From assembly GCA_007115705.1 (NCBI GenBank), contig QXEO01000382.1:3551083-3615082 (forward strand): a stretch of DNA of 64,000 bases, written 5' to 3'. The stretch is from Dactylis glomerata (Eukaryota; Streptophyta; Magnoliopsida; Poales; Poaceae). Shown piece after piece: positions 1 through 10,934 of the stretch; positions within the stretch are counted from its first letter, which is position 1, and each line of letters begins with the position of its first letter. The notes beneath the pieces are model-generated. The model was not told the DNA's origin. It saw only the letters and a list, made by a program, of their open reading frames with translations, and made no database searches. The position numbers were made by a program, and so were the translations under genes.

Positions 1-1269
1 GGTGATTGCAATATGATTAAAATAGGACCGGGGTCCACAGTTCACTAGTGGTGTCTCTCCATAGATAAATAACATGCTGGGTAAACGAATTACAGTTGGG
101 CAATTGATAGAATAAAGATAACGTGATATGTCAAGAAGATCACTATGAGATTCACTCTGGGCATTACAACAAAATACATAGACCGCCATCCAACTGCATC
201 TATGACTAATAATCCACCCCCGGGGATATCATCCGAACACCCTAGAAGTATTAAGTTGCGAACAACAGATAATTGCATTAAGCAAAGTGTGTAATGTAAA
301 CAAAGCATATGCCCTCGAGCATATGAATGTTGTTTTCTCCCTAGTAGCAACAGCACATCTACCACCTTAGAGGTTTCTGTCACTCCCCCAGGTGAAATAG
401 AGGCATGAACCCACTATCGAGCATAAATACCCCCTCTTGGAGTCACTAGCAACTACTCGGCCAAGATAGCCACTAACAACGGAGAGCATGCAAGATCATA
501 AACATCATAGAGATAATATAAGATAAAATTCAGTGCAGCAACTTAATCATAAACACCAATATTCATCGGATCCCAACAAACCAACATCATAGTATTACAG
601 AACGGTGATCTCAATCATGTAGGGCAGCTCATGAGATCTAAACATGAAGCACATGGTGGAGAAGACAACCATCTAGCTACTGCTATGGACCCATAGTCCA
701 AGGTAGACTACTCACTCATCGCTCCGGAGGCAATCATGGCGATGAAGGAGACCTCCGGTGGCGATTCCCCTCTCCGGCAGGGTGCCGGGAAGAGCTTCTG
801 GACCCTCCCGATCTTCGGGTCGACGGCGGCGGCGGATCGCGATGTATTCTGGAAAACTGATCTCGCCCTTAGGTTTTTCTCATCAGGGGGTATATGTAGG
901 CGAAAGGGGGCTGTCAGAGGGTGGACCACGTGCCCTCACAAGGGGGTGGCGCGGCCAGGGGCTAGGCCGCGCCGCCCCTGTGTGTGGGGGCCTCGTGGCC
1001 CCCCTCTGTCAGGTCTTCGGATGTTTGGGAGCTCCCTGATGAAATATGACTTCAGGAACTTGTTTCGTCCAATTCGGAGAATATTTCCTGTGTATCACTT
1101 CTGAAACACAAAAATAGCAGAAAACAGGGAACTGGCACTGTGGCACTTCGTTAATAGGTTAGTTCCGGAAAGCGTATAAAAATGCCATTAAGTGTAACGA
1201 AACAATAGGCAAATGGTGTAAAACAAAGCATGGAGCATCAAAAATTATAGATACGTTTGAGACGTATCA
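1..1269 (-). repeat. Element A 3' LTR (partial)
   Basis: It matches 6418-7686 at a constant offset of 6417 with about eight substitutions and no net indel. Read on the minus strand it begins TGATACGTCTCAAACG at 1269, directly after the purine-rich AAGCTTGGGGATGC tract. Its far end lies beyond the window start, so its length and TG...CA terminus cannot be checked. Small ORFs inside it recur in the other LTR and are not genes. Confidence 0.93.
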
Positions 1270-1284
1270 AGCATCCCCAAGCTT
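1270..1284 (-). other. Element A polypurine tract next to the 3' LTR
   Basis: On the minus strand AAGCTTGGGGATGCT abuts the LTR start TGATACG. Its position just 5' of the 3' LTR is where plus-strand DNA priming occurs in LTR retrotransposons. The same tract precedes the 3' LTRs of elements C and E. Confidence 0.75.
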
Positions 1285-3842
1285 AACTCCTGCTCGTCCT
1301 CGAGTAGGTAAGTGATAACAAAAGAATAATTTTTGAGGTGACATGCACCTACACAATCTTGATCATATATGTAAGCATTGATGAGCTGGGATCAATAGAA
1401 CTTAAAACATGGGCATGAAAGATATAATCATGACAATAAGAACTTAGCAACCATGTTGTAAACATGCAAATGAACACAAACAAAAGATCATGATAATGAA
1501 ACAATGAAAGGCAAACGTGTGTTCAAATCATAAGGAAAACATGCAAGTGGTTTTCAGCTTGTCCTTCAAAGAGAGCAAAACATAAATGCATAGGACACCT
1601 CAAAGTTTAAGAGGGCGACTAGATACAAATAATTTAAGAACAACTAAAACCAACAATATGAGTCAATCAAGGAACCTTGGGACAATGCATATCACACTAA
1701 GAATGACAACTATGCTCTCTTAATGGTGCATAAAGAAAGAAGGTGGTGACTCAACATAAAAGTAAAAGAAAGGCCCTTCGCAGAGGGAAGCAGTGATTTA
1801 AACATGTGCTAGAGCTTTTCATTTTGTAAAACAGAGATAAAACTTGATTTTGAGAGGTGGTTGTATTTGTCAACGACTGGCAATGGGGTTCTTACTATCT
1901 TCCATACAAAAATAAAGCAAGTTTTTGAGAGAGAGATTGGCACTTCGTGCTCTTTTTATAAAACTTGGCACTCCTCCCCACCTTTTCCTTTCACATACCA
2001 TGGCTAACCGATTCCATCGGGTGCCCACCAACATTCACATTCTTGGAGGAGTGCCTTTTTTTCTTTTTTTTTCTTTTTTTTTCTTTTTGGAATAAACAAT
2101 ATGGAAGATAGCAAATCCGACCACTACGTCCCCATGAGCTGAAAACAGTGTCACAAAACGAGAAGTATTTTGAAGGTTTTTTGAAAGGTAGCACACGAAA
2201 ATTTTACTTTGGAATGGCTTAAAAATACCATGCATAGGAATTTATAGTGGACACAATGGAAAACTTTGGCTTTTAGGAGTTGGATGCACGAGTAGAGCTC
2301 ATACTCAGTACAAGGCAAGGGCTAGCAAAAGACTGGGAGCGACCGACTAAGAGAGCAATAATGGCCATAATCATGCAAAGCGACAAAGCGACATTAAAAG
2401 AAGCATACGATGGCATCAAAAGTCAAAAACTAAATGATCATGAAGGCTAATGGCGACTTTGGAAGAGTCTAACATGTGTGAGCATGCGCCAAGTCAACCC
2501 AAATAAAGCATCAAGGAGAAAACCAAAATAATGCTTCCATATAATAAAAACAACGCATGATTTTTTCAAAGGCTCATTAAGCAATCTTAGTTATTTGAGA
2601 CAAGTCATGCTACAGCAAAACCACTAAGCATACTATCAAAAAGACATCTAGCATGACATGAAAAAGCCTAAGCCGCAGTCTACACAAGCTCCTTCTTGTA
2701 CCACTATTTTGCACAAAGCTTTTTCTCTTTTCCAACACCATTTGAAATTTTTAAAACAACCTCTTTTGATGAAAACCAATAAAGTTCAGAGGCAAAAATG
2801 CACCTTGATGAAAAGATATGACAAGATCTGAATGCATATCAAGGCGAAAATGAAAACCAAAAGCAGTAGCAGAAAAACTAGAATGCTCGATTAATAAGAG
2901 TGAAAACTAGAGCATTCTTTGCAAATGAAAACGAGTACATCTCCTCCAAAGGAAATTTGTTGGGGTCCAACCATTTATTGCAGCAAACAAACAAACTAAG
3001 CAAACTAAGAAAACTAAAACAACTGACGCTCCAAGAAAAACACATAGTGCATGAAGCAATAAAAATATAGTGTTTTGAAAGGTGACCTGATTTTTGCCGA
3101 TGAAGAAGGGGTGCCTCGGGGGCATCCCCAAGCTTTGACGCTTGTACTTCTTGGATATTTCTTGGGGTGCTGGGCATCCCCAAGCTTGAGCTTTTGTCCA
3201 TTCTTCAACTCATCTCATCATTCTCCAATCCCTACACTTGAAAACTTCCTTCATACAAAACTAAACACAATTCTATTAGCAACATTAGTGTAAGCATAAA
3301 ATATATTCATCCTCTTTTAGCTTCAGGTTTCAACCCAAAACCACCACATACAAAGTATATACTACTGTAGCAACTTCCACAAGAGTTCCATGATCAAAAA
3401 GAACTTGAAAGAAAGCGATAAAGTGGCAAAAACAAATATTGGCAGAAATCTGTCAAAACTGGACAGCTGATAATGGACGAATTTTTGATGGATTTTCCGT
3501 TGCTCAAATCAAAAAGTGTTCAACTAAGAAAAGTTTGGATATAACCTGGGGCATATGCACAAGAAATCGCAGGTCCAAAAGATATACAGAGAATTTTCAC
3601 GAATTTTTACGGTGCAGCACCGAAAACAATTTCAGGACAGCAATAACCCCAAATCTTTACCTCACTCAAATTAGAGGCTTCTCTTGGCACAAAAACGAAA
3701 TAAACAAGATAAAGAGCGGCCATTACAGTAGTAATGACTTCTAAGACTCAAATAAAAGAAAAAGTACTAAAAGTAAACAATGGGTTATCTCCCAAGAGTG
3801 CTTTTCTTTAACGCCTTTGAGCTAGGCGCAGAAAATTGCGAA
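1285..3842 (-). other. Element A 3' non-coding domain
   Basis: About 2.5 kb lie between the gag-PR stop codon and the polypurine tract with no convincing ORF. On the minus strand it is collinear with 35615-38163 in element C and most of 57701-60617 in element E. It includes the segment just after the stop (GCGCCTAGCTCAAAGGCGTT), two internal copies of AAGCTTGGGGATGCC (near 3115-3132 and 3173-3190) and a purine-rich stretch near 2055-2090. Conservation without coding capacity suggests a role in the RNA, such as packaging, priming or structure, or simply shared descent. The function is unknown. Confidence 0.75.
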
Positions 3843-5939
3843 TCAAGTAATATCGAGTGATGAAGCATCAAGCTCATAATTTGCTCTAAGAATAGAGTCA
3901 AAAAGTAATTTCTTTCTTTTCCTAAGGAAGTGTTCCATACCTTTCTTTAGTGGGAATTGATACTTGATAGTGCCTTCCCTCATATCAATAATAGCTCCTA
4001 CAGTTCGAAGAAAGGGTCTTCCCAAAATAATAGGACATGAAGCATGGCATTCAACGTCCATAACAAGAAAATCAACGGGAACAAGGTTATTGTTAACCAC
4101 AATAAGAACATCATTAATCCTTCCCAAAGGTTTCTTCTTAGCAACATCAGCAATAGGAACATCAAAATAACACTTTTCTAGTGGTGGTAAATCAAGCATG
4201 TTATAAATCTTTCTAGGCATGATAGAAATACTAGCACCTAGATCACATAAAGCATGGCAATCATAACCATTAACATGCATATCAATGATGGGTTCCCAAC
4301 CATCTTCTAACTTCTTGGGAACAGAGGCTTTTTGCTTCAACTTTTCATCCCTAATCTTTATAAGAGCATTGGTAATATGCTTGGTAAAAGCAATATTTAA
4401 AGAACTAGCATTAGGAGTCAAAGCAAGCTTTTGCAAGAACAAAATAACTTCAGATATATTGCATCCATCAACATCAAAATCATTAAAAGAAATAGAGCTA
4501 TCATCTCCCACACTCCAAAAAATTTCAGCACTCTTTTGAGAAAAAGTTTTGGCAGTTTTAGGCTTTTTAGCACAAGGAGTGGAAGTTTTCTCTACACCAA
4601 TCAAAGTAAGAGGGTTGCTATCAGTAGGAGCAACATCATTAGAGGTAGTAATAGTACATACCTTCATCTCTCTAGCCATCTCATCTTCTCTTTCCCACCT
4701 GGCATGCAATTCCGCTAACAATCTAATATTTTCATCAATTCTAACTTGGGTAGCATTAGCGGCAGCAACAATATTTTTCACATTCACATCATTAGGAAAC
4801 ACCTTTAATTTCAGAAGTTCAACATCATGAGCAAGGCTATCAACTTTAGAAGCAAGAGCATCAATTTTGCCTAACTTTTCCTCAACAGACTTATTAAAAG
4901 CAGTTTGCTTACCGATGAAGTCCTTGAGCATTACCTCAAGCTCGGAGGGCGCGGCCCTAGTGTTGTTGTAGGAATTACCATAAGAGTTACCATAACCATT
5001 ACCATTGGTAGAAGGATACGGCCTATAATTGTTACTAGCAAAATTGTTCCTATAAGCATTGTTATTAAAATTGTTGTTTCTAATGAAATTCACATCAACT
5101 TGCTCTTCTTGAGCAACCAGAGAGGCCAAAGGAACATTATTAGGATCAACATGAGTCCTATCATTAGCAAGCATAGCCATAATTGTATCAATCTTATCAC
5201 TCAAGGAAGAGGTTTCCTCAACAGAATTTACCTTCTTACCTTGCGGAGCTCTCTCAGTGTGCCATTCGGAATAATTTACCATCATGTTGTCGAGTAGCTT
5301 TGATGCGGCGCTCAATGTAAGGGACATAAAAGTGCCTCCAGCAGCTGAATCAAGTAGGTTCCTTGAAGAAAAATTCAGTCCTGCATAAAAAGTTTGGATA
5401 ATCATCCAAGTAGTCAGTCCATGAGTGGGGCAATTCTTTATCATAGATTTCATTCTTTCCCAAGCTTGAGCAACATGTTCATTATCAAACTGAGTAAACT
5501 TCATAATATTGCTACGCAACGATATAATCTTAGCAGGAGGATAATATCTACCAATAAAAGCATCCTTACACTTAGCCCATGAATCAATACTATTCTTAGT
5601 CAAAGACAGCAACCAATCTTTAGCCTTTCCTCTCAAAGAAAAAGGAAACAACTTGAGCTTAATAATATCACTATCAACATCCTTATATTTCTGCATCTCA
5701 CATAGCTCAACAAAATTGTTGAGATGAGCTGCAGCATCTTCAGTACTAGCACCAGAAAATTGCTCTTTCATAACAAGGTTCAATAAAGCAGGCTTGATCT
5801 CATAACAAGTGGTAGCAGGAACAGGTGGTGCAATAGAAGTGCAGATAAAATCACTATTGTTTGTGCTAGCAAAGTCGCACAACTTGGTGTTTTCAGGATT
5901 GGCCATTTCAGCAAAACGAAAGTAAACAAGTAAAAACAA
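3843..5939 (-). CDS. Element A gag-protease polyprotein
   Basis: This is an uninterrupted 698-codon ORF. A second in-frame Met at residue 12 (about 5906) is the more gag-like start. Residues about 85-200 resemble a retrotransposon gag capsid domain, including LFPFSLRGKAKDWLLSL and the YYPP motif. An Asn-rich low-complexity linker follows at about 290-330, then a helical, charged stretch. A retropepsin-like domain lies at about 555-660, with the active-site triplet as DLGAS, then ISIMP and a flap/C-terminal ILGRPFLRT. The Gly-rich active site with DLGA in place of DTGA is, from memory, usual in Athila-type elements. The protein should form capsid and mature itself, but no polymerase or integrase follows it. 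It ends in ELDASSLDIT, a tail also found at the end of the unrelated ORF of element E. Confidence 0.9.
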   Translation of the reverse strand: MFLLVYFRFAEMANPENTKLCDFASTNNSDFICTSIAPPVPATTCYEIKPALLNLVMKEQFSGASTEDAAAHLNNFVELCEMQKYKDVDSDIIKLKLFPFSLRGKAKDWLLSLTKNSIDSWAKCKDAFIGRYYPPAKIISLRSNIMKFTQFDNEHVAQAWERMKSMIKNCPTHGLTTWMIIQTFYAGLNFSSRNLLDSAAGGTFMSLTLSAASKLLDNMMVNYSEWHTERAPQGKKVNSVEETSSLSDKIDTIMAMLANDRTHVDPNNVPLASLVAQEEQVDVNFIRNNNFNNNAYRNNFASNNYRPYPSTNGNGYGNSYGNSYNNTRAAPSELEVMLKDFIGKQTAFNKSVEEKLGKIDALASKVDSLAHDVELLKLKVFPNDVNVKNIVAAANATQVRIDENIRLLAELHARWEREDEMAREMKVCTITTSNDVAPTDSNPLTLIGVEKTSTPCAKKPKTAKTFSQKSAEIFWSVGDDSSISFNDFDVDGCNISEVILFLQKLALTPNASSLNIAFTKHITNALIKIRDEKLKQKASVPKKLEDGWEPIIDMHVNGYDCHALCDLGASISIMPRKIYNMLDLPPLEKCYFDVPIADVAKKKPLGRINDVLIVVNNNLVPVDFLVMDVECHASCPIILGRPFLRTVGAIIDMREGTIKYQFPLKKGMEHFLRKRKKLLFDSILRANYELDASSLDIT

Positions 5940-6074
5940 CTACCAAGGATTCTAATTTTTTTGGGTTTTTGATATAAAGCAATGCAGGTAAAATAAAATA
6001 AAGTAAAGCAAAACAAATAACAACGTAAAGAATGTGTGTGCGAAGAACTCCCCTCACAGAAGTCTTCTCTTCCT

Positions 6075-6092
6075 TCCCCGGCAACGGCGCCA
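6075..6092 (-). other. Element A primer-binding site (tRNA-Asp type)
   Basis: The minus strand reads TGGCGCCGTTGCCGGGGA, complementary to the 3' end of plant tRNA-Asp as recalled (ending GGCAACGGCGCCA). It lies about 10 nt inside the 5' LTR and matches the sites in elements C and E. It is a priming site, not a tRNA gene. Confidence 0.85.
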
Positions 6093-6102
6093 GAAAAAGT
6101 GC

Positions 6103-7686
6103 TGCTGACTGGTGAAAGCAGGCGTCCTTGTGCGTGGTGAATGACCAGCCCGTTGGGAACCCCAAGAGGAAAGTATGATGAGTGCAGCGGCAAGTTTTCC
6201 CTCAGTTATGAAACCAAGGTTTATCGATCAGGAGAAGGGAGACGGTGACGACTGAAGGTGTTTGTGGAACCTGCACACACACAGACAAATACTTTGTTCC
6301 CAACTTGCGATGAGGTTGTCAATCTCACCGGTTTGCTTGAAACAAAGGTTATGAGTGTATCGAGTGGAAAACAGTAGTAATATGCTAGTAAAGTAAACAG
6401 TGCGGGAATAGTAAACAGGTGATTGCAATATGATTAAAATAGGACCGGGGTCCACAGTTCACTAGTGGTGTCTCTCCATAGATAAATAACATGCTGGGTA
6501 AACGAATTACAGTTGGGCAATTGATAGAATAAAGATAACGTGATATGTCAAGAAGATCACTATGAGATTCACTCTGGGCATTACAACAAAATACATAGAC
6601 CGCCATCCAACTGCATCTATGACTAATAATCCACCCCCGGGGATATCATCCGAACACCCTAGAAGTATTAAGTTGCGAACAACAGATAATTGCATTAAGC
6701 AAAGTGTGTAATGTAAACAAAGCATATGCCCTCGAGCATATGAATGTTGTTTTCTCCCTAGTAGCAACAGCACATCTACCACCTTAGAGGTTTCTGTCAC
6801 TCCCCCAGGTGAAATAGAGGCATGAACCCACTATCGAGCATAAATACCCCCTCTTGGAGTCACTAGCAACTACTCGGCCAAGATAGCCACTAACAACGGA
6901 GAGCATGCAAGATCATAAACATCATAGAGATAATATAAGATAAAATTCAGTGCAGCAACTTAATCATAAACACCAATATTCATCGGATCCCAACAAACCA
7001 ACATCATAGTATTACATAACGGTGATCTCAATCATGTAGGGCAGCTCATGAGATCTAAACATGAAGCACATGGTGGAGAAGACAACCATCTAGCTACTGC
7101 TATGGACCCATAGTCCAAGGTAGACTACTCACTCATCGCTCCAGAGGCAATCATGGCGATGAAGGAGACCTCCGGTGGCGATTCCCCTCTCCGGCAGGGT
7201 GCCGGGAAGAGCTTCTGGACCCTCCCGATCTTCGGGTCGACGGCGGCGGCGGATCGCGATGTATTCTGGAAAACTGATCTCGCCCTTAGGTTTTTCTCGT
7301 CAGGGGGTATATGTAGGCGAAAGGGGGCTGTCAGAGGGTGGACCACGTGCCCTCACAAGGGGGTGGCGCGGCCAGGGGCTAGGCCACGCCGCCCCTGTGT
7401 GGGGGGGCCTCGTGGCCCCCCTCCGTCAGGTCTTCGGATGTTTGGGAGCTCCCTGATGAAATATGACTTCAGGAACTTGTTTCGTCCAATTCGGAGAATA
7501 TTTCCTGTGTATCACTTCTGAAACACAAAAACAGCAGAAAACAGGGAACTGGCACTGTGGCACTTCGTTAATAGGTTAGTTCCGGAAAGCATATAAAAAT
7601 GCCATTAAGTGTAACGAAACAATAGGCAAATGGTGTAAAACAAAGCATGGAGCATCAAAAATTATAGATACGTTTGAGACGTATCA
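6103..7686 (-). repeat. Element A 5' LTR
   Basis: On the minus strand it starts TGATACGTCTCAAACG at 7686. The inner boundary is inferred. A CA ending at 6103 leaves a 10-nt gap before the PBS, as in element C. An alternative end at 6131 (CACGCA) aligns better with element E's LTR terminus. The true end cannot be confirmed because the partner LTR is cut by the window edge. Confidence 0.85.
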
Positions 7687-8371
7687 ACTGCCAAGGTCGA
7701 CGTTGCTCTGGCGAAAGCGTCGTATGCTGCGGACTGCGAGAAATTGCTCCTCGATGAGATCGAAAATCTTGGAAAATCTCTGAAGTGTGAGTCTCTGAAC
7801 TTCTTTCGCTGTGTGTTGACTTGGATGTGCAGGTTTTGATCTTCGGTTCCTTTGCGCAGATGTATGCCTCGATAGTGCGGCTGAATCCCGGCGCGTGAAT
7901 GCGCATATTGTTGCAGCCCAGAATCATGCCAACTCTGTTGCTGATAACTTCTGGGCTGATTGGTCGAAAGCGACGAAGCTGACCCTTCTTCAGGATAGGA
8001 TTGCTCAAGCTGGGGTGTTGTCTGAGACGAGCCGAAGCGCCTTAGCACTGGTGCATCAGGTGATGTTCCCTTTGAACAACCAGCCCGAAGGTTTGCCGGC
8101 GCTGCTCGATCGATTCGAGAACGGCAACGCTGTGTATTCCTTCGTCCGGGAGCACCTGCGCAGCGGAGCTGTGGTCGCACTTGCTTTCGTGCGTGCTCAC
8201 TATCCTGAGGTTGACTTAGAGCTTCTGAAGACTCTTCCTCCGTCGCCCAGTGGCCGCTATGAGATGGAGCACCACTACGCTGCTTGTAGAAGTACTGGCG
8301 ACTGCATCGCTCGACAAATTATCGTTGAAAGTGATCGGCAGAGAGCCGGCCAGGGTGCCGTGGCACCATGA
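7687..8371 (+). pseudogene. Element B antisense ORF (aORF), 3' exons
   Basis: An open stretch at 7687-7786 ends at a donor-like AAGT|GTGAGT. It resumes after a pyrimidine-rich acceptor ending TTTGCGCAG at 7859, and the reading frame continues correctly across the splice to a stop at 8371. The joined product is helical and charged, with no catalytic motif I recognise. It runs opposite to B's gag-pol and sits downstream of integrase, like the larger antisense gene of element D, and is probably its counterpart. Its 5' exons were separated by the insertion of element A and are outside the window. Function is unknown. Confidence 0.55.
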
Positions 8372-8566
8372 ACTAGCCCTGTAGCTGTTCTTGTATCTTT
8401 ACTCTGTGTATGTTTTGTGTGCACGCGTCGTATTCGTCTGTGGCGAAAGGGCGGAGATCTTGGGCGTAGGTTGGGAGGAAGAGAAATCCCCACGCATGTG
8501 TCGAGAGAACGCCGCCCTCGAACATAGGTCGAGAGAGCGCAGCCCTCGGGCGTGAGCGAGGTTCCC

Positions 8567-8957
8567 GATCGTGGGTCGAAGTCCCCGAGCGTGGGTCGAA
8601 GCCCCCGAGCGTGGGTCGAAGCCCCCGAGCGTGGGTCGAAGCCCCCGAGCGTGGGTCGAAAGGCTTAGCCCCGAGCGTGGGTCAAAGCCCCCGAGCGTGG
8701 GTCGAAAGGCTTAGCCCCCGAGCGTGGGTCGAAAGACTTAGCCCCCAAGCGTGGGTCGAAGCCCCCGAGCGTGGGTCGAAAGGCTTAGCCCCCAAGCGTG
8801 GGTCGAAGCCCCCGAGCGTGGGTCGAAGCCCCCGAGCGTGGGTCGAAAGGCTTAGCCCCCAAGCGTGGGTCGAAGCCCCCGAGCGTGGGTCAAAGCCCCC
8901 GAGCGTGGGTCGAAGCCCCCGAGCGTGGGTCGAAAGGCTTAGCCCCCAAGCGTGGGT
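8567..8957. repeat. Minisatellite of mixed 20-bp and 27-bp units
   Basis: Seventeen head-to-tail units plus a partial one can be read. The short unit is GAGCGTGGGTCGAAGCCCCC (20 bp). The long one adds a 7-bp AGGCTTA-type insert before the terminal C run (26-27 bp). Variants start AAGCG or carry GTCAAAG. Long and short units are interspersed rather than blocked, as expected from unequal exchange or slippage. Degenerate relatives continue upstream from about 8500. The array lies between the antisense ORF and the integrase end of element B. It stays open in several frames on both strands, which creates spurious ORFs. Confidence 0.95.
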
Positions 8958-9091
8958 ATGCAAATATGTTGACTCATGAAGCGAGGAACTTGAACTTTAT
9001 TGCTTGGTGCCGAAGGCACAATGTTGGGTGCGGACTGCTGCCGACACTTGATTACATATTAGGGGGGGGGTAGAGGAGACAGCTTTGCTAG

Positions 9092-10921
9092 CTAAGGATA
9101 GAAACGGCGCAATTGCGCGGCGTTCCATGGGTTATCTACGTCTTTCCCCGACTTCGGGTTGCGTAGACGATATGCTCCTCCCGGGATGACCTCGTGGACA
9201 AGATACGGGCCTTCCCAAGGTGATTCCAGTTTCGATGTGCTTGTCTGCTTGAGTCGGAGCACAAGGTCGCCCGGCTCGAAAGAGCGTCTGCGTACTCGTC
9301 TGCTGTGGTAGTTGCGGAGGCTCTGCTGGTAGACCGCCGATCGAACGAGGGCGACGTCTCGAGCTTCGTCCAGCAGGTCTTGGGCGTCTGCTAACGCCTT
9401 GTCCGCATCTTCCTCGACGTAGGCGGCGACGCGGGGCGCGCTGTAGCGTACGTCCGTGGGTAGCACTGCTTCTGCTCCGAAAAGCAAGAAGAAGGGTGTG
9501 TAGCCTGTCGAGGAGTTGGGCGTTGTTCGCAGGCTCCATAGCACCGATGGCAGTTCCTCGACCCAGGCGCCTGCTGCGCATTTAAGGGGTCGAAGTAGTC
9601 GCTTCTTCAAGCCTCCGCATACGAGTCCATTGGCTTTTTCGACCTGGCCATTGGACTTGGGGTGTGCGACTGAAGCGTACTTGAGCTTGATGCCGAGGTT
9701 TTTGGCGAAATCCTGGAATTCGCCTGAAGTGAAGTTGGTGCCGTTGTCGGTGATGATGTTGTGCGGGACGCCGTATCGGTAGACGATGGACTCGAAGAAT
9801 CTGACTGCCGTGGTCACCTCCTGATTGGTGACCGGAACAGCCTCTATCCACTTGGAAAACTTGTCCACTACGACTAGGAGGTAGGTATGACCTCCTCTGG
9901 ATGACTTGGGGAGAGGCCCCACCTGATCGAGCCCCCATTGTGCAAAGGGCCAGGCCACAGGGATGGTGTGCAGTTCGGACGCCGGCGCGTGCGGCCTGGT
10001 AGCGAAGAACTGGCATGCTTCGCAGTGTTGGACGATGTTCCTGGCATCGTAAAGGGCGGATAGCCAGTAGAACCCTGATCGAAAAGCCTTGGCCACGAGG
10101 GTTCGACTGCAAGCGTGGTGTCCACAGGTTCCTTCGTGGATTTCTCGGAGGAGAGCAATCCCATCTTCCTGCGCTATGCACCGCTGGAGCACTCCTGTGG
10201 TGCTGCGCTTGTATAGTTCCCCGTTGATTATCGTGAAGGCCTTGGAGCGCCGCATGACTTGTCGGCGATGGATGGGATCTTCTGGGAGCTCGCCCCGCGT
10301 TAGGTATGCCAGGTATGGTTTTGTCCATGTTGCTTCGACAAGCATGACCGCGGCTGCGTCCTTCGGGAGGTCTGCTGCTCCTGCTGCCGGGGCGGTATTG
10401 GCCGATCGAGCCCCCGGACGTGTTGCTAACGCTGGGTCGGTTGCTGGCTTGATCTTGACGGAGCGTTCGAATATCTCTTCGAAGAATACTCCAGGCGGTA
10501 TTGGGAGGCACCTTGAGCCGACGTTGGCCAGGTTGTCTGCCTCCTCGTTGCTCTCCCTGCCAATGTGCGTTACTTCGCAGCCCTCGAATTCGCCTTCGAG
10601 CTTGTCGTACATGGCGCGATATGCGATCATGTTCGCGCAGGTTGCGTCGCACTCCTTCATGACTTGCTGGGCGATGAGGTTCGAGTCCCCATGAATCTTG
10701 ATGCGGGTGGCCCCACAGGCCTTCGCCATGCGCATACCATGAAGGACGGCTTCATACTCCGCCTCGTTGTTGGAGGGATTCGGGAAGCGCATGCGGAGGA
10801 CGTAGCGCATCCTATCCCCTTGTGGTGACACCAGGACCACTCCTGCTCCTGCCCCCGAGACCCGCTTGGACCCGTCGACAAAAATAGTCCAGCTGTTCGA
10901 CAGGTCTGGGAGCTCGGGCAT
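9092..10921 (-). pseudogene. Element B RNase H and integrase
   Basis: A 609-codon open segment begins with an RNase H domain (IFVDGSKR, then the NNEAEYEA and HGDSNLI motifs) at about residues 10-140. Integrase follows. The HHCC zinc-binding region is at about 265-305 (HEGTCGHHACS ... HCEACQ). The catalytic triad is seen as WGLDQVGP, DNGTNFTS and NGQVEKANG. A C-terminal DNA-binding region ends at LRRFYP, with no chromodomain. The segment is intact in itself. It is out of frame with the RT segment upstream because of a small deletion near 10935, so the polyprotein as a whole is broken. RNase H degrades the RNA template and integrase would insert the cDNA. Confidence 0.85.
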
Positions 10922-10934
10922 CTGGGCTATCCGG

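Larger units (their letters stand above)
1..7686 (-). mobile_element. Retrotransposon A: Athila-like gypsy element with gag-protease only
   Basis: A direct repeat (1-1269 against 6418-7686) brackets a minus-strand gag-protease ORF, with a primer-binding site beside the right-hand LTR and a purine-rich tract beside the left-hand one. On the minus strand the order is 5' LTR, PBS, gag-PR, about 2.5 kb non-coding, PPT, 3' LTR. The 3' LTR runs off the left edge of the window. There is no reverse transcriptase, RNase H or integrase, so the element should depend on enzymes supplied in trans. The two LTR copies differ at about eight positions over 1269 bp by eye, so insertion was recent. The base just right of 7686 lies inside an exon of element B's antisense ORF, so A is nested in B. 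The expected 5-bp target duplication would start ACTGC at 7687; its partner is outside the window. The Athila placement rests on the protease motif style and is from memory. Confidence 0.9.

Noticed and set aside
736..1104. 122-codon ORF in the LTR (also at 7153-7521)
   Set aside because: It occurs in both LTR copies of element A across promoter/leader sequence, and has no recognisable domain.
6075..6092. tRNA-Asp 3' end match
   Set aside because: Only 18 nt match and it sits just inside an LTR. It is a primer-binding site, as at 34636 and 56929, not a tRNA gene.
8567..8957. CRISPR-like array
   Set aside because: The units are contiguous tandem repeats with no unique spacers, and the sequence is from a plant nuclear genome.
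8611..8979. Plus- and minus-strand ORFs of repetitive Trp/Pro/Ser-rich peptides
   Set aside because: They come from the minisatellite, which is open in several frames. They are not proteins.
9582..10652. 356-codon alternative frame over integrase
   Set aside because: It is Arg/His-rich and overlaps the true RNase H-integrase frame, which has all the catalytic motifs.
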